Positions 27,186 to 36,600 of a DNA stretch of 64,000 bases are shown here, piece by piece. The notes beneath the pieces are model-generated. The model was not told where the DNA came from. It saw only the letters and a program-made list of their open reading frames with translations, and searched no databases. Made by a program: the position numbers and the translations under genes. Location: NCBI RefSeq assembly GCF_037976325.1, contig NZ_CP150265.1:1161001-1225000 (forward strand), given 5' to 3'. The stretch is from Paenibacillus sp. FSL K6-3182. Its GTDB lineage: Bacteria; Bacillota; Bacilli; Paenibacillales; Paenibacillaceae. The stretch's first letter is position 1. Each line of letters opens with the position of its first letter.

Positions 27186-29027
27186 ATGATGGAGATTAGT
27201 AACGGTCTTGCTTTTGTCAAAAGAAAGATGGGTGCTCGGTTTAGTCTGTTTTCTAAAATGAATGGGTTGATCTTAATTTTGTTCATCCCCATTGTGATCA
27301 TGTATACGTATTCAAACGACGTGGCCTTTAACGTTGTCAGCAAGGAGCTTAAGCTATCGAACACGAGACAGTTGTCCTTTTTGTCCAGTCAAATTGACTC
27401 GCGGATTAATCAGATGGTCGATTTCTCCAATACATTCTCGAAAGATCCGAATGTGCAGCGATTTAATGGGCTTAAAATATGGGAAGATCGTTATGACCGC
27501 ATGCAGACTAGGTTTATCGTTCAAGAGAAGATGGCACTGCAATCAGGCGTCATTAACATATGGCCAGTCAGATACACCGTTTACTCGCAGCAAAACAAAG
27601 AGTTAATATCAAATTACAACAATCCTGCTGAGTACGATGAGGAATTTTTAAAGCGAAATATGAGCGGGAAATGGACCTATGGCAATGGCGAAGCTAAGGC
27701 CGATAATGAACCTAGTTACTTTCATTGGTTTTATACCGAATCATATGGCCAGCAAGGTAAACTGAATGGAAGCAATCTGGTCATTGAAGCGAGCTTCAGT
27801 TATGAAAATATCCAAAACATGCTGGACACCTATAAATCAGGTGGACAAGGCGACCCGATTTTTTACCATAAAGGGGACGCTCCGATTACGAACCGCAGTG
27901 CGGATCAACAGCTTTCAGGAGAGTTGGTTTCCTACTTGGACGAGCAGTCGCTGGAAGACACAACGCAGCAGGTAGTGAAGCTGCATGGTGAGAACTATTT
28001 GGTGAGCTCGGTTAAATCAACTTATTTGGGCTGGCATTTAGTTGACGTTGTTCCGCTTGATCAAATATTGAAGCCGATATCGATCACTCGCAATTTGTTT
28101 TATGTCTCGATGATTTTGTTATTTGTTGTGGGCATATCTGCTTCCATTCTGCTTTACCGTAATGTGCAGCGGCCGATTAGGCAATTGATTAAGGGTTTGC
28201 AAAGCGTACAGCGGGGGGATTTCTCGTTTCGGATCAGCTCAAGCGTAAATAATGAATTTTCATTTTTATTTTACCGTTTTAACGATATGTCACGACAAAT
28301 CCAAGACTTAATTGAAAATGTGCTGAATGAAAAAATTCGGTCAAGGGAAGCGACATTGAAGCAATTACAGGCTCAAATTAATCCGCATTTTCTATATAAC
28401 TGTCTGGGTTATATAATTAATATGGCACAGATGAAAGAACAGGAAGCGGTTGTGTCGATGGCATACAACTTAAGCGCCTATTATCGCTATACGACTCGAA
28501 CGGAGAGACAAACCGCTGCGCTGGACGAAGAAATTAAATTACTTATTAATTATTTGGACATTCAGAAGCTGCGCAACGGCAGAATTGATTATACAATAGA
28601 TATCCCAGCAGAAATGCTGAAGCAGCGCATACCGCCGCTTATGCTTCAACCTATCGTAGAAAATGCGGTCATTCATGGTATAGGAAAATCCTATACATCT
28701 GGAGAAATTCGAATTACCGGCGAGATGTCAGACGGGTTATGCAAAATATATATCGATGACGATGGACCAGAGCTTGAGCCAAGTGTGCTTGAAGCGTTGA
28801 ATGCAAAAATGAGCGAGCCATTGAAAGAGGAAATGGGCTGCGGTCTTTGGAATACGAATCAGCGTATTATTCATCAATTTGGCGATAAATCTTATTTATG
28901 CTTCAAAAAATCGCCATTAGGAGGATTTCAGACAGAAATCGTATGGGAAACAGCATCTGGAGAAGAACAGAGACCATATCCTACTTTACAAGGAGATACA
29001 CAACATGCAGATGATAATCGTAGATGA
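27186..29027 (+). CDS. YesM-type sensor histidine kinase
   Basis: 613 residues. Membrane helix (about 22-42), a ~250-residue extracellular Cache-like sensor, second helix (about 297-318), HAMP, then the His_kinase domain with QINPHFLYNCLGYIIN (phosphorylated His about 401), the N box QPIVENAVIHG and GCGLWNTNQRI in the ATP-binding domain. The start is one of the adjacent ATGs 27186 or 27189 after GGAGG. It overlaps the response regulator by 23 bases. It probably senses a sugar or the loaded binding protein and activates the split LplABC-like transporter. Confidence 0.94.
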   Translation: MMEISNGLAFVKRKMGARFSLFSKMNGLILILFIPIVIMYTYSNDVAFNVVSKELKLSNTRQLSFLSSQIDSRINQMVDFSNTFSKDPNVQRFNGLKIWEDRYDRMQTRFIVQEKMALQSGVINIWPVRYTVYSQQNKELISNYNNPAEYDEEFLKRNMSGKWTYGNGEAKADNEPSYFHWFYTESYGQQGKLNGSNLVIEASFSYENIQNMLDTYKSGGQGDPIFYHKGDAPITNRSADQQLSGELVSYLDEQSLEDTTQQVVKLHGENYLVSSVKSTYLGWHLVDVVPLDQILKPISITRNLFYVSMILLFVVGISASILLYRNVQRPIRQLIKGLQSVQRGDFSFRISSSVNNEFSFLFYRFNDMSRQIQDLIENVLNEKIRSREATLKQLQAQINPHFLYNCLGYIINMAQMKEQEAVVSMAYNLSAYYRYTTRTERQTAALDEEIKLLINYLDIQKLRNGRIDYTIDIPAEMLKQRIPPLMLQPIVENAVIHGIGKSYTSGEIRITGEMSDGLCKIYIDDDGPELEPSVLEALNAKMSEPLKEEMGCGLWNTNQRIIHQFGDKSYLCFKKSPLGGFQTEIVWETASGEEQRPYPTLQGDTQHADDNRR

Positions 29028-30615
29028 TGAAGCACACTGGGTAGAGAATTTATCGATGCACAAGCCTTGGCATACACTTGGTATTGAGCAGGTTCATAAA
29101 GCTTACTCTGCACATGAGGCGCTTCAAATTATAGAAACGAATCCCATTGATATTGTCATATCCGATATTTTAATGCCCGAAATGACAGGGCTTGAACTCA
29201 TAGAGAAAATACGAGAACGCGATAAAAGAATGAAATGTATTATTTTATCAGGACATTCGGATTTTGAATTTGCCAAAAAAGCGGTTCAAAATCAAACGGT
29301 AGATTATTTGCTAAAGCCGCCATCGGATAACGAGCTGTTCAGCGCGGTTAAGACTGCGATTGACCAATTGCAAGCGGAATGGGAAGCAGTCAGCTCGCAG
29401 GAGCGGACGGAGTATACGCTGAGGGAGAATCTGCCGATGCTGCGCGGTCAGTTGCTGATTGATGCGCTAAAAGGCTACCGGATGTCTGCTGATGAATGGA
29501 CTCGAAAGCTTGAAAGCTACGGCTTGCCGTTCAGCTATGGAGATTGCACTTTGCTGCTTGTACGTATGGAAGAGGAATTTGGGCAATATACAAGTAACGG
29601 ACAACAGCTGATGGAATATGCCATTATCAATATGGCGGAAGAGATCTTCAGTGAATTTTCTGAAGTATGGGGAGTTAAGGAGGAGCATGGTTATTTAGTG
29701 TTCTTGCTTCAACTGAAGGATAAGGGTTCAATCCCTGGAAAAGAGAAGATTTTGGAGAAGCTTGCGATTCAGCTTCAGCATAAAGTAAAACAATTTTTGA
29801 AGGGCTCCTTATCCATCGTACTATCAGAATCTTTCAAGTTTCCTGAACAGCTTCAGGAAAATTATCGCAAATCATTTGCTTACTTTAGGCAAATCGTAGG
29901 GGACGAGCGAGAATTTGTTATGCGGGTTGGCGATATGGAGCCAAGCGTTTCGCATGGTCCGTTGGACGCTCTTTATATGCCGCCGTCTTTAATCAGCTTA
30001 TTAGAGGCGGGGCGCTGGGAGGCTGCGGAGGATAAGCTGGTGGGCGTTTGCGCGGAGCTCGATGAGAGATGGTCCGACTCATGGGAGCATTGCATGGAGG
30101 CTGGATTTTTGATCGCCTCCTCGTTCACACAGCTGGCACATCGGAACGGGCATACGCTGGTCAAGCTGCTAGGGGCAGATATGGAGCCTCTACAAAGCGG
30201 AGAAGCTTTTACATCGATCAGCAAGCTGCGCAAATGGTCGCTTAACGTGCTTTCGAAGCTGAAGGACGGCACCTCAAGTGAAATTAAAGATATACGTTCT
30301 TCTTATGTGAAGAAGATTCAAAATTACGCGGAGGAGCATCTTCACGAAGACGTTTCTTTGCGAGCACTCGCTGACCATGTGAATTTGCATCCTACCCATC
30401 TGTCCAAAATATATAAGATTGAGACGGGTGAAGGCATAAGTGATTATATATCACGTCTGCGCATGGAACGTGCCTGCCACAAGCTAAAAACAACAAGCAA
30501 AAAGATTTATGAAATTAGCATGGAAATCGGCTATTTGGACCCGGCTTATTTTATCAAAGTGTTCAAACGCCAATATGGTGTAACGCCGCAGGAATATAGG
30601 GACGGCAATCAATAG
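29005..30615 (+). CDS. YesN-type response regulator (REC + AraC HTH)
   Basis: 536 residues. N-terminal receiver with the phosphorylated Asp about 54 (IDIVISDILMPEMTGL), then LSGHSDFEFAKKAV and LLKPPSD; a long middle region of unknown role; C-terminal AraC double helix-turn-helix (VSLRALADHVNLHPTHLSKIY and YEISMEIGYLDPAYFIKVFK, ending YGVTPQEY). GGAG is 9 bases before the ATG. It is coupled to the kinase and is the likely binder of the TAACANTGTCCTAT repeats found before both the permease and binding-protein genes. Confidence 0.95.
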   Translation: MQMIIVDDEAHWVENLSMHKPWHTLGIEQVHKAYSAHEALQIIETNPIDIVISDILMPEMTGLELIEKIRERDKRMKCIILSGHSDFEFAKKAVQNQTVDYLLKPPSDNELFSAVKTAIDQLQAEWEAVSSQERTEYTLRENLPMLRGQLLIDALKGYRMSADEWTRKLESYGLPFSYGDCTLLLVRMEEEFGQYTSNGQQLMEYAIINMAEEIFSEFSEVWGVKEEHGYLVFLLQLKDKGSIPGKEKILEKLAIQLQHKVKQFLKGSLSIVLSESFKFPEQLQENYRKSFAYFRQIVGDEREFVMRVGDMEPSVSHGPLDALYMPPSLISLLEAGRWEAAEDKLVGVCAELDERWSDSWEHCMEAGFLIASSFTQLAHRNGHTLVKLLGADMEPLQSGEAFTSISKLRKWSLNVLSKLKDGTSSEIKDIRSSYVKKIQNYAEEHLHEDVSLRALADHVNLHPTHLSKIYKIETGEGISDYISRLRMERACHKLKTTSKKIYEISMEIGYLDPAYFIKVFKRQYGVTPQEYRDGNQ

Positions 30616-30617
30616 CC

Positions 30618-30651
30618 TAACAGAGTCCTATGGAAACTAACAATGTCCTAT
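30618..30651 (+). promoter_or_regulatory. Paired direct repeat, likely YesN-type regulator site, for the binding-protein gene
   Basis: TAACAGAGTCCTAT (30618-30631), six bases, TAACAATGTCCTAT (30638-30651), then 19 bases to TTGTTA (30671-30676) and a weak TCTTAC 18 bases further. Repeat distance (20 bp) and distance to the -35 (19 bases) equal those before the permease operon. Confidence 0.75.
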
Positions 30652-30720
30652 AGATACCCCCCCGTACAAATTGTTAAAGTTACTCATGTAAGGATCTTAC
30701 ACCGTAGGGGGAAAAGAAAA

Positions 30721-32406
30721 ATGGCTAAATTCAAAAAAGCAGGGCTTCTACTTGCAGCTTTGGGACTCGTTTTCGTTACAGCTTGCAGCGGTAATACCGG
30801 CAAGAACGTAAACAAAGAAGAGTCAGGTTCAACGAATACTAGTACTAGTACAGCTGATAGCGCATTCGCCGCTGGCAAATACGATCCACCGATTGAAATC
30901 AGCACCGTATTGATGCCGATTAAGAACTATGGCGGTAAAGGCGATACGAAGGAAAACAACGTCCACGATCGTTGGATGCTTGAAACACTTGGTATTAAAC
31001 ATAAGGATACTTGGTATCCAGCAAGTGATGATCAATACAGACAAAAGCTTCAACTTGCTATTTCTTCAGGTGAGAAGCTTCCGGATTTTGTAAAGGTACC
31101 AACAAACGCTGTATTGACTAACCAACTTATCGATTCTGGTCAATTTATTGCAATTGATGAGCTGTTTGACAAGTACGCAACAAAAGTTTGGAAGGACCAT
31201 GCTGAGAAAAACCCTGAGCTTTGGTATCCCTTCACAAGAGATGGCAAGAAATACAATGTGCCATTGATGGAGTACACGAACAATGACAACACGCTGCTTT
31301 GGCTTCGTGAAGATTGGATGGAGAAGCTGAAACTAGAGGCTCCAAAAACAATTGCAGATCTAGAAGTCATTATGGACAAATTCAAAAACGAGAACCCTGA
31401 CGGCCTAGCGCCAAAAGATGTTTATCCACTAGCGATTTCTTTGAAAGGCGCTACGAACACTTGGATGGGCGGACTTGATTGGTTATTCGGTGCTTATGGT
31501 TCTGTTCAAGAGCAATGGAACAAAGATAAAGACGGAAATCTTGAATACGGTTCCGTAAATCCAGGAGCAAAAGCAGCACTTGCTAAGCTTCAAGAATGGA
31601 TGAACAAAGGTTATATCCATGCAGACTCCGCTTTGTGGGATGAAGGCAAGTCAGCAGAAAGCTGGACAAAAGGCGCAGCAGGCATCTTGCCAGGCGCAAA
31701 CTGGGTACCAGATTGGCCGGCTCCAGATTTGTTGAAAAACGTACCAGGCTCCAAATATAAAGCTTACCCGGTACCTGCAGGTCCAGATGGTTACATGGGT
31801 ACAAAATGGCAGAACTCTGGCGTAAACGCCAGTATTATGATCAACAAGGATGCTAAGCATCCGGAAGCTATTTTCTTGTACTACAACTACTTGCTTGAAA
31901 ACCTAGCGAATCCTACGGTTGGCAGCAAATATGAACATGGCTTTGCTCAAGGTTATGACTGGGATATCGTAGATGGTCAACCAACGAGCAACAAGGATAA
32001 AATCCCTGGATTTACGAACGAATTCCCGTTCATTACTGGTCCGGCTCGTATTCCTGATCTGTTTATGACAACTTTGGTTAAGCTTGCTGACGGAGCTGCT
32101 CCGGAAACACCTTACGAGAAACAAACGGCTGAATTCCGCAAACCTGAAAACTGGTATGCAGCAAAAGTCGTTATGGATCAAAAGGATATTCGCAAACAAA
32201 ACTACTTTACAGGTGCAGCAACAGAAACAATGGTTTCAAAATGGAATTTGCTGCGTCAATCCGAGATGGAAACGTTCAACAAAATCATCTACGGCAAATT
32301 GCCGGTTGATGCTTTCGATGAGTTTGTATCCAGCTGGAAAGCAAATGGCGGAGACCAAATCACGAAAGAAGTTAATGAGTGGTTCCAATCCGTTTCTAAA
32401 AAATAA
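30721..32406 (+). CDS. LplA-type substrate-binding lipoprotein
   Basis: 561 residues. Signal peptide ending LGLVFVTAC (lipobox), then Ser/Thr linker. The long (over 500 residues) type with ISTVLMPIKNYGGKGDTKEN, WLREDWMEKLKLEAPKTIAD and a large C-terminal lobe is characteristic of LplA-like proteins paired with LplB/LplC permeases. The start at 30721 fits both the signal peptide and GGGGG about 10 bases upstream; the frame is open to 30643. It should feed the divergent permeases at 25.2-27.0 kb. No ATPase gene is nearby. Confidence 0.94.
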   Translation: MAKFKKAGLLLAALGLVFVTACSGNTGKNVNKEESGSTNTSTSTADSAFAAGKYDPPIEISTVLMPIKNYGGKGDTKENNVHDRWMLETLGIKHKDTWYPASDDQYRQKLQLAISSGEKLPDFVKVPTNAVLTNQLIDSGQFIAIDELFDKYATKVWKDHAEKNPELWYPFTRDGKKYNVPLMEYTNNDNTLLWLREDWMEKLKLEAPKTIADLEVIMDKFKNENPDGLAPKDVYPLAISLKGATNTWMGGLDWLFGAYGSVQEQWNKDKDGNLEYGSVNPGAKAALAKLQEWMNKGYIHADSALWDEGKSAESWTKGAAGILPGANWVPDWPAPDLLKNVPGSKYKAYPVPAGPDGYMGTKWQNSGVNASIMINKDAKHPEAIFLYYNYLLENLANPTVGSKYEHGFAQGYDWDIVDGQPTSNKDKIPGFTNEFPFITGPARIPDLFMTTLVKLADGAAPETPYEKQTAEFRKPENWYAAKVVMDQKDIRKQNYFTGAATETMVSKWNLLRQSEMETFNKIIYGKLPVDAFDEFVSSWKANGGDQITKEVNEWFQSVSKK

Positions 32407-32414
32407 TGATCTTG

Positions 32415-32444
32415 GCCCGCAGAGTCTTCTGCGGGCTTTTTTTT
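32415..32444 (+). terminator. Rho-independent terminator
   Basis: A 9-bp perfect stem (GCCCGCAGA/TCTGCGGGC) with loop GTCT and eight T, directly after the binding-protein gene. Confidence 0.95.
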
Positions 32445-32591
32445 GTGTGTTGGGTTATGTGGTGTGAATGGGGGAGGAGGTGGGTGGCACGAACAAGATA
32501 AAAAGGGGGAGAGCGCGGCTGGTGCGTGGAAGGTGGATTGTTACGTAGAACAGTGCTGCGTGAAGCGGATAGAGCAGACCTGCTTGAGCGT

Positions 32592-32847
32592 AACGGACAT
32601 CAGAGCGCTTATTTGTGTAGAATCGGCTGTTTTTGCAGAGCTAACGGACATATGTTCCGTTATTTGGGCTAAAGCGATTGATTTTAGCGCCTTTTCACTA
32701 GAATAACGGAACCTATGTCCGTTAAAATCCAGATTAGACGTAATTATTGGAAATAACGGAACCTATGTCCGTTAGATGTAAGCCTAAGGATGCCCAGCAA
32801 TGTTTTTGAGGTTGTGCTTGTTGGAAATAACGGATCCTATGTCCGTT
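32592..32847. repeat. AACGGA...TCCGTT palindromic repeats, four clear copies
   Basis: AACGGACATATGTTCCGTT at 32643-32661, AACGGAACCTATGTCCGTT at 32705-32723 and again at 32755-32773, and AACGGATCCTATGTCCGTT at 32829-32847. Each is a 6-bp inverted repeat around seven bases, usually preceded by AAT. A half copy (AACGGACAT) is at about 32592. The segment AAGGATGCCCAGCA also occurs twice (about 32790 and 32858). No gene is supported in 32445-32939. Confidence 0.88.
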
Positions 32848-32939
32848 AGGTGCAAATAAGGATGCCCAGCACCCCCATTGCCATCGTGATAATGTGCTAA
32901 TAAAGGTGCTGGGTTAGTTTGTATGGTGTAACGTAGTGG

Positions 32940-33563
32940 CTAAATGGACTTCGAAATCATCTGAACATATGCGGCATACATGCGTCCGAGCGCTCGCAAT
33001 AACATCGGTTGCACAAATACGAGCACTAAGCCGATCCCGCCAGCTATCCAAGAGCGCTGTGCAGAAGTAATCTCTGCGTAAAAAGGAAAGAAGGTCCAGG
33101 TGGACTGAAATAAATCGAAGTTGAAGAAGTCCGCACTCACCTTATAGGCAAATGGGGAAAGCATGACTGCATAGGCGGTAACTGGCAGGACAATGCCTAA
33201 TGTAAACCCGGTAATACCAATCGGAAGCTGCAATAGGCTGTACAGAATACCTTGGTAGGTTTGACCTTTTCCAAGAAGACGAACCAATGACCGAGAGCCT
33301 TCCCAGCTAAGAGATAGTTGATCGTCGTCCCGATGATGCGATTGGGAATTACCTCGATACCAAGCTAGAGTAGATTGTTGTTCCTTGACCATCATCCAGC
33401 GACATGCTGCAAGTGTCGCCCACAACATGGGCAACCCAACCCATAAAATGATCAGCGGCAAGCTTACTGATAAACCTGTAACAGCTATTACAAATGCTAT
33501 GATTCCTTTCGGAAGCGACATTAGAAGCATGGCCCAAGCTTTTAAGGCACTTTGTTTTTGCAT
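32940..33563 (-). CDS. Putative-sensor-domain (PF13796-like) membrane protein
   Basis: 207 residues with four membrane helices in two pairs. The first pair (LPKGIIAFVIAVTGLSVSLP, then LIILWVGLPMLWATLAACRW) and the repeat of the LPxGIxxFxxxxxL pattern in the second half (LQLPIGITGFTLGIVLPVTA) match the 'putative sensor' membrane domain usually found at the N-terminus of histidine kinases in Actinobacteria. Here it stands alone without a kinase part. GAGGGG lies 7 bases before the ATG. No partner gene is evident. Confidence 0.75.
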   Translation of the reverse strand: MQKQSALKAWAMLLMSLPKGIIAFVIAVTGLSVSLPLIILWVGLPMLWATLAACRWMMVKEQQSTLAWYRGNSQSHHRDDDQLSLSWEGSRSLVRLLGKGQTYQGILYSLLQLPIGITGFTLGIVLPVTAYAVMLSPFAYKVSADFFNFDLFQSTWTFFPFYAEITSAQRSWIAGGIGLVLVFVQPMLLRALGRMYAAYVQMISKSI

Positions 33564-33692
33564 ATTTAAACCCCTCTCATACCAACACTTCCTTCAGTAT
33601 AGAGGGATCATTCTACTTAAGCATTGATCCAAAGACTGGATAGCGTGCTCGACTTTGGTCTAGTATTCTTATCGTTTTTTTGGAAAATAAAC

Positions 33693-36600
33693 TCAGACCA
33701 ACCGCTCTGTATCCTGCGTTCTCTCAACCAACACGCGCATTAAGCCTTTTAAAACATGAATTTTTTGAAAGCAAAAAGTAAATACCTGCTCTCTAGTCAG
33801 TTCCAGCAAGATGGTGCGGCTAATGGCTGTACAATCGGCGGAACGCGGCTGTCCGTCGATGATGGCCATCTCACCAAAACATTGTCCGACCTCGAGTGTT
33901 GCAAGCTGCTCAGATCCCTTATGCACTTGCACTTTCCCCTCAATAATTCCGTACATGGTGTCACCATCCTCACCAATGCCACAAATTCTCTCACCGGGCT
34001 CATACACGGATTCTTCCACCATTCGAGCCAGCTTTATAAAATCTTCTTGTGTGCAGTGGGCAAAAAGGCTAATCTTCTGCAGCACTAGAATACGCCTAAT
34101 AATCGTCTCGTTTCGGTCCTCAGCTTCAATTGACGCAAGAGCAGGATCCTCGACAGTGGCTTCTTCTATTGCAGCATCCAGAACGGCTCTTGAAACCTTC
34201 TCATTGGTGTTGCGCAATCGAAGCGACAACTGCTTCATCAGCTCCATAGCAATTTCGGTTCGATCAAAAATCATTTCGTAAAATGCACTCGAAGTCAGCT
34301 CGTATAGAACGACATCCTCTTCCGCTATAACGGTTGCAGAGCGAACTCTTTGTGTGATGACGCTTATCTCGCCAAAATAATCGTAAGCGCTGAGCTCATT
34401 AATTTTGTGGCCATGGATATAAATGCCTGTACGGCCTTGTTCAATAAGATAGAGAGAGTCACCAGCTTCTCCTTCGCGAACGATTTCGACTCCTTTTCTT
34501 ATCCATACCTTTTGCAGGCGCATCGCGATGTTGAAGAAGTCACGACCAGTTAAACCAGCGAACAACGCTACACGTTTGAGCAAATGAATTTGTTTCATAA
34601 GTGAATCCTGCTCAAGCTTATCGTCTGATTGTGTTAAATAATCAATATTTAGATTAATCCAAGGATCGCTTTGATCATAAAACCACTGTATTGATTCTTT
34701 AACATGCAATTCTGAGGGAGCTTCTTCTCCGGGAGTGGAAGACGATGAAATGATTTTTGTCATGTCAGTCCGCAATTTCCCTTTAAGCAGCTGGTCAATT
34801 ACCTCAATGGCATTAGCCTGCTGCCTAGCATTGCCATCCTGCCAATTGGCATACACAGCCTGAATGGACCTTGAGTCATAAAGAAAGGCCAGCAGTTGAA
34901 AAATCCTTTTTACATGACGAACCCGCATCTGTTCAATCGCCTCAGCTAGATCACTCATACGATTTGTATTACCGATAAGTGCAAGTTGCTCCACCCATTT
35001 AAAATAATAGGAAATCTCCTGATCGATCAAATGCTCAGCATGTTTTTTGTCAACCTGATTGGTTCCAGCATGAATCCGAGTTGCAGACTCAAGTGTTTTC
35101 TCCCTAAGTTCGCTGGAAAAGAGCAGATAATGCCTCAATAAGGCATCAAGTGCAGCTTGTGTTCCAATTTCCTCTAATACGCGTGGCAAATGAAGGTTAA
35201 GCTCTTTCGCAGTCATGCGGCTTTCAAGTATAGGAATGATGATGGCCTCATCATAGCTTGTTAATGCAGCAGTAGCTTGAAGCCTGACCTTGCTATCATC
35301 AAGAAGCGGAATAATGAACCGAACCAGCTCGGGTACTCGCAATATGGAAGCAGACTTCAATGCCCGTATACGAACGAGATGGGAGGAGTCCTCGAACATC
35401 GGGATCAACGGTTTGTAAAAGCTGGCAATCCCAATTTGTCCGAACAGGCCTGCCATGGCAATACGCTCTTCTTCCTGCCCATTTTTGAGCAGCTCCTTTA
35501 ATACACCGACGGCTTGGAACATGCCTTCTATGCCGTAATATTTAATTAGTCCGACGATAGCTGCTGCTCGTATATGAACATCCTCATCATGCAGATAGGC
35601 AGTAATGCGATCTAATTGCTCTTCCAGCGCATAGGCAGATAAGGCAAGGATGGCATGAGCGCGAATGGTAACTGATGATGAATAAAGATGGGCTTCAAGC
35701 TTCCTTTCACCAAGGGCAGGCGTGCTTAATTGAAGGTATTTTAACGCTTCGATCTGCAGCTCCTGAACGGGATGCTGTAGCAGAGGCGTGATCTGCTCAT
35801 TCATATCAAATTCTTGTATGCCGCTAAGAATCGCAAAAGCATATAAAGCCTGCTGCTTGTCGTGCCTATGCAGCGCTGACGCTAAAATTTGAATGCTTGC
35901 TGGATCTACGAAATCCGGCTCATCTTGCAGGTCCATGCTTTTCGATTGCAGGGTTGATAAAAGCATGCTTAAATAGTTTTTCTTAATTTTTATCGCCGCA
36001 ACGATACAGCAGCCAATCAACGCAAGAATAAAATAACTGAATTGCTCAATCGCGAACCATTGCGAAAGCACAATGAGACTGATTGCCGCGATCCCTTTGG
36101 CGCCATTTCGTACGATGCCATCGAGGAAACCTTTGGCTCTGCCGCGCCATTCGGGAGCAATGGGAAACATGATGAGCTGACTTACGGAGGAGTATATCGT
36201 ATCGCCAAGCACCTTATCGCTTGCTTTAACTGCAGTTGCAATGGCAAGCACAGGCATGATGAGGAGAGCGAAGCTTCCTGTAAACAAGACGATCGGAAAA
36301 ACAAGAATGGCAGTCATGACACCGTAGCGGGTTATCATTTTGCCGGAAATGAATAATTGAACAAATAGTGCAAGCAATCCCGCAAATCCATAAAAGCTGC
36401 CCATAAAGCTGGCGAGCTCTTCATTTTGCAAGGTGCCGCGAAGAATAACTTTGAATTGATAATCAACAAGCGTCAGGGAGATTGTGAGCGTACCGGCCAT
36501 AATCGCCACATATTTAAGATGAGGCACGCTTTGGAATAAGCCTTGTTTCTCTTCAACGGCTCGCGTTTGTGCTTTAGATAATTTTTTAATAGTAGTTTTA

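Noticed and set aside
32443..32706. Open frame through the AACGGA palindromes
   Set aside because: It begins in terminator-proximal G-rich DNA without a ribosome site, and its sequence is the translated repeat.
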